From a virus: a stretch of 47,417 nucleotides of DNA. The stretch's first letter is position 1. Every line of letters starts with the position of its first letter. Of this stretch, positions 7,459 through 15,254 are shown one piece after another. The stretch is from IMG/VR virus record IMGVR_UViG_3300025732_000070, positions 1-47,417 of that record, one strand, 5' to 3'. The position numbers were made by a program, and so were the translations under genes. The notes below the pieces were generated by a model, which was not told the origin of the DNA, did no database searches, and worked only from the letters and a program-made list of their open reading frames with translations.

Positions 7459-7806
7459 ATGCTTTACACGACGAGGACGCTTATTGCGTGCGCGGCAATC
7501 GTGCGCGAGCGAAGACGACAAAACGCCAAGCACGGCAATCGTGACCTGCCTGACGGCACTGGGGATGCGACCGCGCAACTCTACGCCAGCATCGCACGGC
7601 AACGTTGCGACGAACGAACAGAGGCAGGCGTTGTGACGTGGGCCGACGTCCTCATGGAGGAAGTTCTCGAAGCACTCGCCGAAAGCGACGTTACGGCGTT
7701 GCGAGCGGAGCTGGTGCAGGTGGCGGCGGTAGCCGTGAAGTGGATTGAGCACATCGACGAGCGGGATGCTCTTCAACACAAGCGAGCAACAGGGGAATCA
7801 CTGTGA
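7459..7806 (+). CDS. MazG-like (all-alpha NTP-pyrophosphatase type) protein
   Basis: 115 residues. The motifs HGNRDLPDGTG, TWADVLMEEVLEALAESD and RAELVQVAAVAVKWIEHID match a small phage and actinobacterial family with the EExxE...ExxD-like helices of MazG/dUTPase-type NTP pyrophosphohydrolases. It may clean up nucleotides during replication; activity is inferred. It opens the replication operon and ends ATG/GTGA-coupled to the initiator gene. The start lacks a strong ribosome-binding site, so an internal GTG is possible. Confidence 0.65.
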   Translation: MLYTTRTLIACAAIVRERRRQNAKHGNRDLPDGTGDATAQLYASIARQRCDERTEAGVVTWADVLMEEVLEALAESDVTALRAELVQVAAVAVKWIEHIDERDALQHKRATGESL

Positions 7807-9365
7807 TCGACTACAAGCGAGAAGGTTGGATCAAACTTTACAAGCGCGATGTGGAATGGCTTGTGGCCTTGTCGCGTGACGCCGCCATTGTCTTTTTGAC
7901 GATGGTGGTCCGGTTTGACCATGACGGCGAGTTGCGTCTCGGTCCTAATCCCATGCCCATGCTTGCAACGTTGCTCGGCTTGCCGATTGACGTCGTCGAG
8001 AAGGGAATGGATGCGCTTATCGAAGCTCACGTCATTGAGCTCGACGAGGTCAACCGCGTGGTGCGTGACATCACCTTCGTCGACCGTCAGGCAACGCCGT
8101 CCAACCATGCAGACCGTCAACGCCGATACCGGGAGCGACAGAAAGAAGATCGTGACGTCACAACGCCGGTCACGGGTGACCGAAGCGGCAACGCCGACCG
8201 ATGCCGACGGTATCGAGAACGCCGGCGAGTGACCGACATGGTCGCGACACGCGACATGGTCGCGACACGCGACATGGTCGCGACATGCGACACGTTACGT
8301 CACGCCGTCACCGACATGCACGACATGCCAAACGACACGTGTCGCGACATGCATGTCGACCATGTCGCGACATGCGACGGGGACCATGTCGCGGATTCAT
8401 CAAGTCACGAGAAAACAAGTGTTTCGCGGAGAATTGAAAGCGTGACGTCACGCGTGACGCCGAGTGACGTTAAGAAAGAGAAGAAAGAGAAGAAAGAGAA
8501 GAGAGAGAAAACCCCCCTTGCCCCCCTGGGGGCATCCGGGACCATCGAGGGTTCGCCGGTCGAGGCTACGCCGGCAGTCGTCGCAGACGCGCAACACACG
8601 CACGACCTAGCTGACCAATCTGGTGAAGCGGCAACGTTGCCGGAGGCCAACAACGTGACAGGCCTCGCCGTGACACGAGACGGGGGCAAGAACATCGGGA
8701 CGCCTTCCGGTTGGGGCAACGCCTCGTCTCAAGAGAATGGGGCGCCGGAAACCCCCTTGCCGGCCCCGCAATCGCTATGTCGCCATGAGCGACCGAAGGC
8801 GGTACGGCGGTTCGAGGCATCGTTCGTGGCGGCGGCGTACCAGGAGGCCATCGTGGCGGTCACTGGTGGCCGTTACGTGGTGCCGCGCGAGCAGGTGGCG
8901 GTTCTCGATGACGCCCTCGACGAGCATGGGCCTCGTGGCGGTTTGGGGGGTCGCGTCGAGTGGCTTAGGGGTGCGGCGGAGGCGTTTGCTCGCCAGGTTC
9001 GGGCGGATGAAGAAAACGCTACGCGCTTTCGCCACGGCTACGACCCGCGAGGTTTTTTGAAGTGGGCCAATGACGGCGGAGTGCGAAAAATTATCGCGGA
9101 AGCCAAGGCGAAAAAGGCGCGGGCGGAGGCGGCAAAAACGCCACGTTTCGACCCGCTGACCGAAGAGCTTGAGGCGGCGCAAACGATGTTCGAGCACGTG
9201 TCCCGTGGTAGCGACAGTCCGTTCTTTCAAGGCATCACCATCGAGGTAGCGCGCGACCGATTGGCGCGGGCGGAGGCGGCGTACACGGAACGTCATGGCA
9301 GCGGCGTGCATCGGGTGGCGGCGTCCTCGTCGCCTGAGGTGACGGCGGAGGCTTCTCATGGTTGA
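7803..9365 (+). CDS. Replication initiator (lambda O-like) carrying an internal origin
   Basis: 520 residues, GTG start overlapping the previous TGA. The N-terminal ~100 residues look like a phage replication-initiator winged helix (GWIKLYKRDVEWLVALSRD, LLGLPIDVVEKGMDALIEAHVIELD). A low-complexity middle holds three MVATRD repeats encoded by DNA iterons, then a Lys/Glu tract (KKEKKEKKEKREK) encoded by a purine run. The C-terminal domain (about 340-500) is probably the helicase-loading part. Followed directly by DnaB (stop and start overlap), matching the O-then-helicase order of lambdoid and related phages. Confidence 0.7.
   Translation: MIDYKREGWIKLYKRDVEWLVALSRDAAIVFLTMVVRFDHDGELRLGPNPMPMLATLLGLPIDVVEKGMDALIEAHVIELDEVNRVVRDITFVDRQATPSNHADRQRRYRERQKEDRDVTTPVTGDRSGNADRCRRYRERRRVTDMVATRDMVATRDMVATCDTLRHAVTDMHDMPNDTCRDMHVDHVATCDGDHVADSSSHEKTSVSRRIESVTSRVTPSDVKKEKKEKKEKREKTPLAPLGASGTIEGSPVEATPAVVADAQHTHDLADQSGEAATLPEANNVTGLAVTRDGGKNIGTPSGWGNASSQENGAPETPLPAPQSLCRHERPKAVRRFEASFVAAAYQEAIVAVTGGRYVVPREQVAVLDDALDEHGPRGGLGGRVEWLRGAAEAFARQVRADEENATRFRHGYDPRGFLKWANDGGVRKIIAEAKAKKARAEAAKTPRFDPLTEELEAAQTMFEHVSRGSDSPFFQGITIEVARDRLARAEAAYTERHGSGVHRVAASSSPEVTAEASHG
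8235..8395. repeat. Iterons of a probable replication origin
   Basis: Three contiguous 18-base repeats at 8235-8252, 8253-8270 and 8271-8288 (gacatggtcgcgacacgc, the third differing by one base). The palindromic core GTCGCGACA recurs at 8341-8349 and 8365-8373, with a perfect 14-base palindrome CATGTCGCGACATG at 8361-8374 and a partial copy near 8386. Such iterons inside an initiator gene are the arrangement of lambda ori. Confidence 0.7.
8472..8511. other. Purine-only tract beside the iterons (candidate unwinding element)
   Basis: Forty consecutive A/G bases, built from three AAGAAAGAG units and a GA-rich end. It lies about 80 bases right of the last iteron, as the purine-asymmetric AT-rich element does in lambda ori. 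Confidence 0.55.
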
Positions 9366-10836
9366 CGCTATTCCACCGCATGACCTCGACGCGGAGGCCG
9401 CCGTGCTTTCGGCGATTCTAATCGAGGGAACAGGCCAGCAAATCGACGCGTTTGGGTCGCTCTTAGCGCCCGAGAAATTCTACTCCGAAGCGCATCGTCG
9501 CGTGTTCGAGGCCATGCTTTCGCTTCATCGCGAGGGGGCGCCCGTCGACATCGTCACAACACTTGCGCGTCTACGGACAACGGGGCGGCTGGCGCAAGTC
9601 GGCGGGTCGTCGTACCTGACCGACATTCTTGGCGCCGCACAACATCTTGGCAACGCCGAGGGCTACGCCAAAATCGTTGATACGAAATGGGTGCTACGCA
9701 CGGCCATCACGGCGGGGCATCGCATCGCCGCCGAGGGATACGCTCTCGAGGGAGGCGCCGAAGATGTTGCAAGCTACCTCGATAGGTCGGCGCAAACGAT
9801 TTTCGATTGCCAGCAGACGAACGCAAAAGAGCGAACGTGCGAACGCATTGGTGACGTGGCGAAGCGGGCTTTGCAGTCGATGATTTTGCGCCAACAAAAC
9901 GGAGAAAGCAGCGATGTTGAGCCAACGGGATTCGCTGACCTCGACGAGTACATCGTGGGCTTTCAGCGGGGGCGATTTTACGTGCTTGCCGCGCGCCCTG
10001 GCGTTGGCAAGACGGCGCTTGCACTCAACTTTGCCATGCACGTGGCGAGAAGGCGCGAGGCGTCCAGCAAGCCAAAGCACGTCATTTTCTTTTCGCTCGA
10101 GATGACCAGCGAGGAGCTTGCTACGCGTGCGATGAGCACCATTGGCAACGTTGACCACATGCGCGTGCAAAAGGTTCGCCTACGTGGCGATGACGTCGGC
10201 AGTTTGACGGACGCCGTCAATGAGATGATGCCCGTTACCATGCACGTGTGCGACGATCCGAACGTGTCGCTTTACGGAATGCGAGCGGCGGCGCGGAAGA
10301 TACGCGCGGACATTGAGCGGAGCGGCGGCGAACTGGCCCTCGTCGTGGTCGACTACCTGCAACTTATCGACTCGCCCGACCGGCGCAAAAGCGAGACGCG
10401 TGAGAACGAGGTGGCAAGGCTGTCGCGTGGACTCAAGAAGTTCACAAAAGAGCTTGATTGCGCGGTGCTTGCCTTGGCGCAGCTTAATCGTTCGGTGGAG
10501 GAGCGCGTGGGCAAAGCCGCACGGCCACGCCTTAGCGACCTTCGCGAGTCAGGCGCCATTGAGCAGGATGCGAACGTGGTGATGTTCATTCATCGCGTCG
10601 ACAAGGAAGACGGCGAAAAATCGGAGGCAAAGGAGCACGAAATCATCGTCGCAAAAAACCGAGGCGGGCCGACGGGCACCGTGCGGTTGATGTTCGTGGC
10701 GAATCACATGGCGTGGCGCGGTCTTGAGCCATCAGAACGCGACGAAGTTGCACCCGATAGCGTGTTGCACGAGGCCAACGTTGCGCTAAAGCGTGAGCAA
10801 CCGTCGCAGCCGCGGCATTGGTACGAATTTGATTGA
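9358..10836 (+). CDS. dnaB: Replicative DNA helicase DnaB (left block)
   Basis: 492 residues. The N-terminal primase-interacting domain starts PPHDLDAEAAVLSAIL. The RecA-like domain has Walker A RPGVGKTA, FFSLEMTSEEL, the Walker B strand VVVDYLQLI, the AQLNRSVEER/SDLRESGAIEQDA segment with the arginine-finger region, and AKNRGGPTG near the end. All motifs are intact and the length is normal. Overlaps the initiator gene, which probably encodes its loader. A distinct, only distantly similar DnaB lies at 16946-18343. Confidence 0.93.
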   Translation: MVDAIPPHDLDAEAAVLSAILIEGTGQQIDAFGSLLAPEKFYSEAHRRVFEAMLSLHREGAPVDIVTTLARLRTTGRLAQVGGSSYLTDILGAAQHLGNAEGYAKIVDTKWVLRTAITAGHRIAAEGYALEGGAEDVASYLDRSAQTIFDCQQTNAKERTCERIGDVAKRALQSMILRQQNGESSDVEPTGFADLDEYIVGFQRGRFYVLAARPGVGKTALALNFAMHVARRREASSKPKHVIFFSLEMTSEELATRAMSTIGNVDHMRVQKVRLRGDDVGSLTDAVNEMMPVTMHVCDDPNVSLYGMRAAARKIRADIERSGGELALVVVDYLQLIDSPDRRKSETRENEVARLSRGLKKFTKELDCAVLALAQLNRSVEERVGKAARPRLSDLRESGAIEQDANVVMFIHRVDKEDGEKSEAKEHEIIVAKNRGGPTGTVRLMFVANHMAWRGLEPSERDEVAPDSVLHEANVALKREQPSQPRHWYEFD

Positions 10837-10847
10837 AGAGCGCAAAC

Positions 10848-11102
10848 ATGGAATTGAGTCGTCGGGATTTGGAATACGTGAATAGCCTACGAAGGCTGGT
10901 TCTTCAGTCGTTCGTGCACGTTGAAACGTCACTCGATGCGGCGGAGAAATTCTGGGCGGAGCGCGCGACCGTAAGCGGGTCGGCGTATGAAATTCTCTGT
11001 CGCATTCGCGAGATGCGTTTTGATGCGACGCTACTGAGCGACCACGCGCGCGAGGTGCTGACTTTATTGGACGACGGTGCCGATAACGAATCGGCGGTAT
11101 GA
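10848..11102 (+). CDS. Small hypothetical helical protein
   Basis: 84 residues, all-helical look (SRRDLEYVNSLRRLVLQSF). I use the ATG at 10848 rather than an upstream TTG at 10833, because GAAGAG precedes it. First of a chain of coupled genes after the helicase. No recognised family. Confidence 0.55.
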   Translation: MELSRRDLEYVNSLRRLVLQSFVHVETSLDAAEKFWAERATVSGSAYEILCRIREMRFDATLLSDHAREVLTLLDDGADNESAV

Positions 11103-11287
11103 GTGACGTGAATGCGATTTTGCGAATCGTCGAGAAGTGGAACGATGATTGGCGTCACCGGTTTGAGGAGCGCGTGGCCATCATGATGTTTGATGCGGGC
11201 CTGTCGGAACATGAAGCGGTAAAACAGGCCTACGTTGACGCGCTTCGCGTTCGTGGACGGCATACGGCGATCGAGGGGGGATTATGA
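11099..11287 (+). CDS. Small hypothetical protein
   Basis: 62 residues; ATGA overlaps with both neighbours. Contains RHRFEERVAIMMFDAGLSEHEAVKQAYVDALRVRG as one helical unit, written here as three short runs: RHRFEERVAIMM, AGLSEHEAVKQA and YVDALRVRG. Function unknown. Confidence 0.5.
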   Translation: MSDVNAILRIVEKWNDDWRHRFEERVAIMMFDAGLSEHEAVKQAYVDALRVRGRHTAIEGGL

Positions 11288-11967
11288 CTGACGAGTCTAT
11301 GACTTGCCTGTTTGCCGATAGCGACAGGGCGAACGGATACCTTGAGCCTTGGTGTAAGGTGCACAAGCGTGATGCGATCGCATGCCTTCGGAGGCAACAC
11401 GAGAGGGCAGACATCGCGGAAGCGCGCGCCAAGATTGGCGAGCTTCGTGAACCCACGCAGGCCGAGGGAAACGCGCACGCCATCGATGACGTTTGCTTTG
11501 TCGAGTTCGGCAAATGGTTTGGGCAACGTTGCGAGCGTTGTGGCCGATGGATGTTCGATCAGGTTGCATCGGCAGACCAGTGCCAGCGGTGCACATCGCT
11601 GGAGGGTTCAGTTCTCAAAGATTTGTTGCACCATAATGGCGTCATCTCGGCAGGAAGGCCGCCGCCATTCGTTCAAGTCGGCATGGTGGTTTTTGAATTG
11701 GGAAACCGCGAAAGGCTCTACGTCGTCAGCAGTATCGAGATGGATCCCAACGCACAATCCACGCTGGACATGAACGTGCATCTTCGTGACTTGGAAGAAC
11801 GTGTGGAGCGCGTTGAGCAGCCGATCTTTTTTGCGCGCTTCGTTCTGGCGTCACCATTCGTCGTCGATGCGCGGTACACCGGGCGATGGCGGTCAAATCA
11901 TGTTGGTGTTGCGGAGATTGATTTAGAGAACACGATGCATCATCCAGGCGGCGAAACAAGAGTGTGA
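11284..11967 (+). CDS. Hypothetical zinc-ribbon protein
   Basis: 227 residues. The centre has CERCGRWMFDQ and CQRCTS, a CxxC...CxxC zinc ribbon at about residues 80-102. The C-terminal half is a beta-rich segment without known match. ATGA-coupled to the previous gene. Probably binds nucleic acid or protein; not identified further. Confidence 0.6.
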   Translation: MTDESMTCLFADSDRANGYLEPWCKVHKRDAIACLRRQHERADIAEARAKIGELREPTQAEGNAHAIDDVCFVEFGKWFGQRCERCGRWMFDQVASADQCQRCTSLEGSVLKDLLHHNGVISAGRPPPFVQVGMVVFELGNRERLYVVSSIEMDPNAQSTLDMNVHLRDLEERVERVEQPIFFARFVLASPFVVDARYTGRWRSNHVGVAEIDLENTMHHPGGETRV

Positions 11968-11974
11968 GGGGGGG

Positions 11975-12475
11975 ATGGACGTCCAATCCTTCAAGGCGTT
12001 GCTTGGTCAGACCGTTTCCATATTTGTGCCGCAGGAAATCGGTCACGGCTTTCGTTACGGCATCATGGTTGAGGGAGCCGTGGCGGAGGTGACCGATAGT
12101 GGCGTTTGGATCAAAAAGTCAGGTGTGCGAAAGTTTATAGTTGCCGAGACTTTACGAAACGCCGAAGTCGAAGTGATCGAAGGTGATTGGGATATGAGTG
12201 ACGAATCGCGCAAACAACCAAGCGAGGGCCATGGGCAAGTTTACGTTGGGATGGCGGCTTTTGACCGGCTGGCTGAGCTTGGACGGCTGGCTGAGCTTGA
12301 ACGGCAGACGGTTGACCCAATGGACAAGATTCGCGAATCAATAGCCGACAAAATTAGTAACCAATACGGCTTGCCTCGAAATTGGTTGCTCGCGCTGGAC
12401 GCCGAAGACTGCGAAGTCATCGGCAATGCGTTCTTGGATTTGGCGAAGCAACTGAAAGAAGCGAAGAAAACATGA
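11975..12475 (+). CDS. Two-module hypothetical protein
   Basis: 166 residues. The first module (residues about 1-70: FKALLGQTVSIFV, SGVWIKKSG, VEVIEG) resembles the whole product of the gene at 12883. The second module (LDAEDCEVIGNAFLDLAKQLKEAKK) resembles the ends of the products at 12472 and 12641. It therefore looks like the full-length parent of a locally duplicated family. ATGA-coupled to the next gene. Confidence 0.6.
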   Translation: MDVQSFKALLGQTVSIFVPQEIGHGFRYGIMVEGAVAEVTDSGVWIKKSGVRKFIVAETLRNAEVEVIEGDWDMSDESRKQPSEGHGQVYVGMAAFDRLAELGRLAELERQTVDPMDKIRESIADKISNQYGLPRNWLLALDAEDCEVIGNAFLDLAKQLKEAKKT

Positions 12476-12675
12476 ACCTCATCAAACGTCTTTTGCGCTT
12501 CGATGTTTACCTTCGGCGCGACGCGCCACTTGTGACAGAGTTTTGCGAGGATACAGACTCTCTTAGCAAAGACGTTGAAATACTCGGCAACGCGTGGCTG
12601 GATTTGGCGAAGCAACTGGAAGAAGAGGAGGAGAAGATCGGTGAGACTGACAGAAGAGGAGGAGAAGAACGGTGA
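12472..12675 (+). CDS. Small paralogue of the 11975 C-terminal module
   Basis: 67 residues; VEILGNAWLDLAKQLEEEEE repeats the C-terminal module of the preceding gene, then a charged tail. Its end overlaps the following gene by 35 bases. Function unknown. Confidence 0.5.
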   Translation: MNLIKRLLRFDVYLRRDAPLVTEFCEDTDSLSKDVEILGNAWLDLAKQLEEEEEKIGETDRRGGEER

Positions 12676-12886
12676 GGTCGCGGCCCTAAACGATGCGCTT
12701 TACGTCATAAATCGGTCTTTAGGTTGCAACGCGATTCATTTGAAAATGGACCTCGTTGAAATGGCTTGGGTGCACCCAATCGCAGGTGATGTGCTTCGTC
12801 TTCGGTTTTCCACCAAGGATTGCGAAGCGCTATCTAAAGCTTTTGCCGAGTTGATAAATCATCTGAAACAAGCGGAGAGAACATGA
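12641..12886 (+). CDS. Small paralogue of the C-terminal module, GTG start
   Basis: 81 residues. I choose the GTG at 12641 with GAGGAG upstream; an upstream ATG would run deep into the previous gene. The end, STKDCEALSKAFAELINHL, is a diverged copy of the shared module. ATGA-coupled to the next gene. Confidence 0.5.
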   Translation: MRLTEEEEKNGEVAALNDALYVINRSLGCNAIHLKMDLVEMAWVHPIAGDVLRLRFSTKDCEALSKAFAELINHLKQAERT

Positions 12887-13125
12887 ACCTCGAAATCATC
12901 AAGACCCTCATCGGAAAAACCGTCTACGTCATGGCCGCCAGCTACGCTTACGCTGGCAAACTCGTCGCAGTGGACGAGCACGGCATCAAGATTGAAGACC
13001 CGAGCATCGTCTATGACACCGGCCCGTGGGACGCGGAGAATTGGTCGGATGCGCAGAAGCTTCCGACGAGTTGGGTCTTTGTTGGCGCGGCGCAGATTGA
13101 GAGCGCGTTTGCGGTTGAGCGGTAA
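12883..13125 (+). CDS. Small paralogue of the 11975 N-terminal module
   Basis: 80 residues; IKTLIGKTVYVMAA and EHGIKIED align with the start of the 11975 product, a small beta domain. It ends WVFVGAAQIESAF. The last normal gene of the left block. Function unknown. Confidence 0.55.
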   Translation: MNLEIIKTLIGKTVYVMAASYAYAGKLVAVDEHGIKIEDPSIVYDTGPWDAENWSDAQKLPTSWVFVGAAQIESAFAVER

Positions 13126-13126
13126 C

Positions 13127-13297
13127 ATGCGCCGCAAAAAATACTATTCCTCGTTTGGGTCGCGGTCGTGGTCGTGGTCGGGGTCGTGGTCGGGGTCGTG
13201 GTCGGTGTCGCGGTCGTGGTCGTGGTCGTGGTCGGGGTCGCGGTCGCGGTCGCGGTCGTGGTCGGGGTCGCGGTCGGGAGTCTATCAAAATTGCTAA
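13127..13297 (+). CDS. Ser/Arg/Trp/Gly repeat micro-protein spanning the block junction
   Basis: 56 residues: MRRKKYYSSFG, then alternating Ser with Arg, Trp or Gly encoded by the hexamer repeat, ending GVYQNC. Some phages encode similar low-complexity peptides, but an open frame is expected by chance in a GGTCGN repeat. If the blocks are wrongly joined here, this protein is an artefact. Confidence 0.3.
   Translation: MRRKKYYSSFGSRSWSWSGSWSGSWSVSRSWSWSWSGSRSRSRSWSGSRSGVYQNC
13158..13277. repeat. 20 x GGTCGN hexamer repeat at the block junction
   Basis: Exactly 20 hexamers, 19 of form GGTCGN and one TGTCGC. The left side is GC-rich temperate-phage DNA; the right side is the less GC-rich podovirus-like block. 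Short-read assemblers often join unrelated genomes at such repeats. Confidence 0.9.
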
Positions 13298-13312
13298 TGA
13301 GGGGAACAAGTA

Positions 13313-13654
13313 ATGAATGAAACAAATAGCGAGTACGAATTCCCACCGTCTACGCTTGCCCATATTCGAGAGAAGATGGAAGAAGGCGCAATGCTATCCA
13401 CTCAAGTAGAGATGCTAGAGGAGTTCAATGATCTTCTCGATGACCTTTCACGGGAGGGGCGGTGCGGTTGTGCTCAATCTGAGTTCCTTTCCGCTGTGTC
13501 AGCACGCTATGCCAACGCTTTACGTGGGTGCTACACTCAATTCCCCGGCCAGTCTGTCAATGAATTGCAGGAGTTTGCTAGACAGTACGCTGATTTCATG
13601 ATTGAGGTATGCGATATGTATGAGTCAGTGGTTGGGGTGCATAGCGATGAGTAG
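13313..13654 (+). CDS. Hypothetical protein
   Basis: 113 residues, acidic and helical, with a good ribosome-binding site (GAGGGG). First clear gene of the right block. One CxC-like pair (RCGCAQ). It ends over the start of the next gene. No family recognised. Confidence 0.6.
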   Translation: MNETNSEYEFPPSTLAHIREKMEEGAMLSTQVEMLEEFNDLLDDLSREGRCGCAQSEFLSAVSARYANALRGCYTQFPGQSVNELQEFARQYADFMIEVCDMYESVVGVHSDE

Positions 13655-13853
13655 TTCTTTCGAGCACCAGAAGTTAGACGGTCTGCTCGCTGCTAAGATG
13701 GCAGACTACCTTATTGCCATGACGCCGGGAGTAGATAACAAAGAGCGCAACGGATTGATTACTCACCTGTATTCTTTCCTGCGTAACGAAGCAGACTGCC
13801 CGGTGTGGGCGCACGATTTCGGCTGGCCGCCGATTGAACACGAAGAGGATTAA
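13647..13853 (+). CDS. Small hypothetical protein
   Basis: 68 residues from the ATG at 13647, which overlaps the previous stop by 8 bases. Contains LLAAKMADYLIAM and a C-terminal CPVWAHDFGWPPIEHEED. Function unknown. Confidence 0.55.
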   Translation: MSSSFEHQKLDGLLAAKMADYLIAMTPGVDNKERNGLITHLYSFLRNEADCPVWAHDFGWPPIEHEED

Positions 13854-13854
13854 C

Positions 13855-13932
13855 GTGAATCAGACTCAAATGAGAATCAACAATAAACTTTACTTCACTG
13901 ACGATTGGCGTAAGGTTAAGTGTCTTTACTAA
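13855..13932 (+). CDS. Coupled 25-residue micro-protein
   Basis: GTG start one base after the previous stop; TAA overlaps the next ATG (TAATG). Product MNQTQMRINNKLYFTDDWRK followed by VKCLY. It could be a real peptide or a leader that couples translation of the next gene. Confidence 0.4.
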   Translation: MNQTQMRINNKLYFTDDWRKVKCLY

Positions 13933-14165
13933 TGGAAACAGTTGAATACAAGACGCTCATGAAGCGCGGTCGCAAGCCAGTGATTACTACGAAGTTGCTT
14001 GGCATTAAGCCGGGCGAGGTAGTTGAGTGGCACAACAATTCACAGCGGACTATCTACCTGCTGGCGCGTCGTAATAACCTAAAGGGAAAGTTTGCTACAC
14101 GTATTATCGACGGCAAGATGTATGTGTCACGCAAGGTAGAACCCGATGCGCCCGAGTTGGGATGA
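13932..14165 (+). CDS. Small basic protein, probably nucleic-acid binding
   Basis: 77 residues, rich in Arg/Lys (MKRGRKPVITTK, LLARRNNLKGKF). GRKP resembles a minor-groove hook. I choose the ATG at 13932 because the upstream stop overlaps it; an ATG at 13920 would lie inside the micro-gene. Its end overlaps the deaminase by 20 bases. Confidence 0.5.
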   Translation: METVEYKTLMKRGRKPVITTKLLGIKPGEVVEWHNNSQRTIYLLARRNNLKGKFATRIIDGKMYVSRKVEPDAPELG

Positions 14166-14511
14166 TTACTTCAATGTGATTGCCATTGATGTGTCCTCTA
14201 GGGCTACGTGCCCTAGGGCGCATGTCGGTGCAGTCATTGTGTCTGATGACAATCGCATCCTAGCAACGGGGTACAACGGTTCACCACCGGGAGAACCCCA
14301 TTGCATTGATGAGGGTTGTGTCATGGAGGATGGTCATTGTCAGAGGGCACTACACGCCGAGGTGAATGCGGTAGCGCATGCTGCTAGGGCTGGTATTCCA
14401 GTAGGCGGATCGAGGTTGTACCTCTATGGCAGCAACGGATACCGTGAACCGTGCAGAGAATGTTTTAAGGTATTGAAAGCGGCAGCGGTTCGGTTCGTGC
14501 TGTCCGAGTAA
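14146..14511 (+). CDS. dCMP deaminase
   Basis: 121 residues. Converts dCMP to dUMP for dTMP synthesis. The zinc-dependent deaminase signature is complete: H70-A71-E72 (HAEV) and P102-C103-x-x-C106 (EPCREC). An insert with C53, C58 and H64/C65 resembles the extra structural zinc site of phage dCMP deaminases. The start MRPSWDDYF is typical of the family. Confidence 0.9.
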   Translation: MRPSWDDYFNVIAIDVSSRATCPRAHVGAVIVSDDNRILATGYNGSPPGEPHCIDEGCVMEDGHCQRALHAEVNAVAHAARAGIPVGGSRLYLYGSNGYREPCRECFKVLKAAAVRFVLSE

Positions 14512-14609
14512 CCTATCTGGTTACGCCCGAAGTGTAGCATACCCGTCAACCTTTCGGTTGTAATTTATTGTGTTAGCCTCTAAGATTTAACAATCCAAGT
14601 CACCCCATT
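14512..14609 (+). promoter_or_regulatory. Intergenic region with weak terminator and candidate promoter
   Basis: CAACC-TTTC-GGTTG forms a small hairpin after the deaminase. TTGTAA and TAAGAT, 17 bases apart, could be a promoter for the following structured leader. Matches to consensus are only four of six at each box. Confidence 0.3.
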
Positions 14610-14677
14610 CAGGGGAGAACGGTGAGATAATCTACTCAGCCCGCCCCTGACATCTGGGGAGACGCCAGAGGGTGGGC
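14610..14677 (+). promoter_or_regulatory. Structured mRNA leader, possible riboswitch or translational switch
   Basis: GCCCGCCC (14639-14646) pairs with GGGTGGGC (14670-14677) around an inner hairpin TCTGG-GGAGACG-CCAGA (14653-14669). This traps the only Shine-Dalgarno-like purines just before the ATG at 14682. A competing pairing, CAGGGG (14610-14615) with CCCCTG (14644-14649), would free them. Two exclusive structures over a start site suggest regulation. I cannot match it to a known riboswitch class. Confidence 0.45.
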
Positions 14678-14681
14678 AACA

Positions 14682-15254
14682 ATGGCGGCGTCGGCGTGGC
14701 GAGATGACACGCACGTACACTCATTAGTTCTTAGTTCACCCTACTGTGTAGGGGACGAGGGGCTGGCGGTGGACGGACTGGGGAGTAGTCAGGGCAGGAC
14801 TGACACGCCACCTCCAAAGAACGGATACCTTTTGAAGTACCTATTCATTGCACCGCTGCTCATGTACGGTGCCCTGTGGGCGCAACGCCCCGAACCCCCG
14901 ACCATCAAGATCACCAAGGCACCCGTGGAATATATTGTTACAGATTTTACTCCGGGTGTGGAGGTGCAGGATGGTTGGGCTAGGTCACTTACTTATGAAC
15001 AGTGGCGTGCAGTGTTGGTATTCCCGGAGGAGTACCAGTACGCAATGGCTCGCATCGGGTGGTGCGAATCTAGGTTTGACCCTACTTCAATCGGTTACTA
15101 TGGCGAGCGTGGCGCATGGCAAGTGCGTCCTGAATTCTGGGGAGAAGTGCCACCCGACCTATTAGGTCAGGCTCGTCAGGCATCTCTGATTGTCCAGCAG
15201 TGGGGAACTGAACCGTGGTCTACTAAGAATGGTTGTGATGGTTGGGGCAGATGA
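14682..15254 (+). CDS. Membrane-anchored lytic transglycosylase-like protein
   Basis: 190 residues. After a 50-residue low-complexity start comes a membrane segment (YLFIAPLLMYGALWA), then an SLT/Rpf-like domain: ARIGWCESRFDPTSIG with the catalytic-type Glu after Cys, then GERGAWQVRPEFWG and ASLIVQQWG. It would cleave peptidoglycan glycan strands outside the membrane. A TTG at 14832 giving a clean signal anchor is an alternative start, which would put the structured leader and 150 more bases upstream. Confidence 0.65.
   Translation: MAASAWRDDTHVHSLVLSSPYCVGDEGLAVDGLGSSQGRTDTPPPKNGYLLKYLFIAPLLMYGALWAQRPEPPTIKITKAPVEYIVTDFTPGVEVQDGWARSLTYEQWRAVLVFPEEYQYAMARIGWCESRFDPTSIGYYGERGAWQVRPEFWGEVPPDLLGQARQASLIVQQWGTEPWSTKNGCDGWGR

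Noticed and set aside
13158-13277. CRISPR array
   Set aside because: The units are six-base repeats without spacers.
12986-13363. Arg-Pro repeat protein on the minus strand across the hexamer repeat
   Set aside because: It is only the complement of the GGTCGN repeat in another frame and has no start context.
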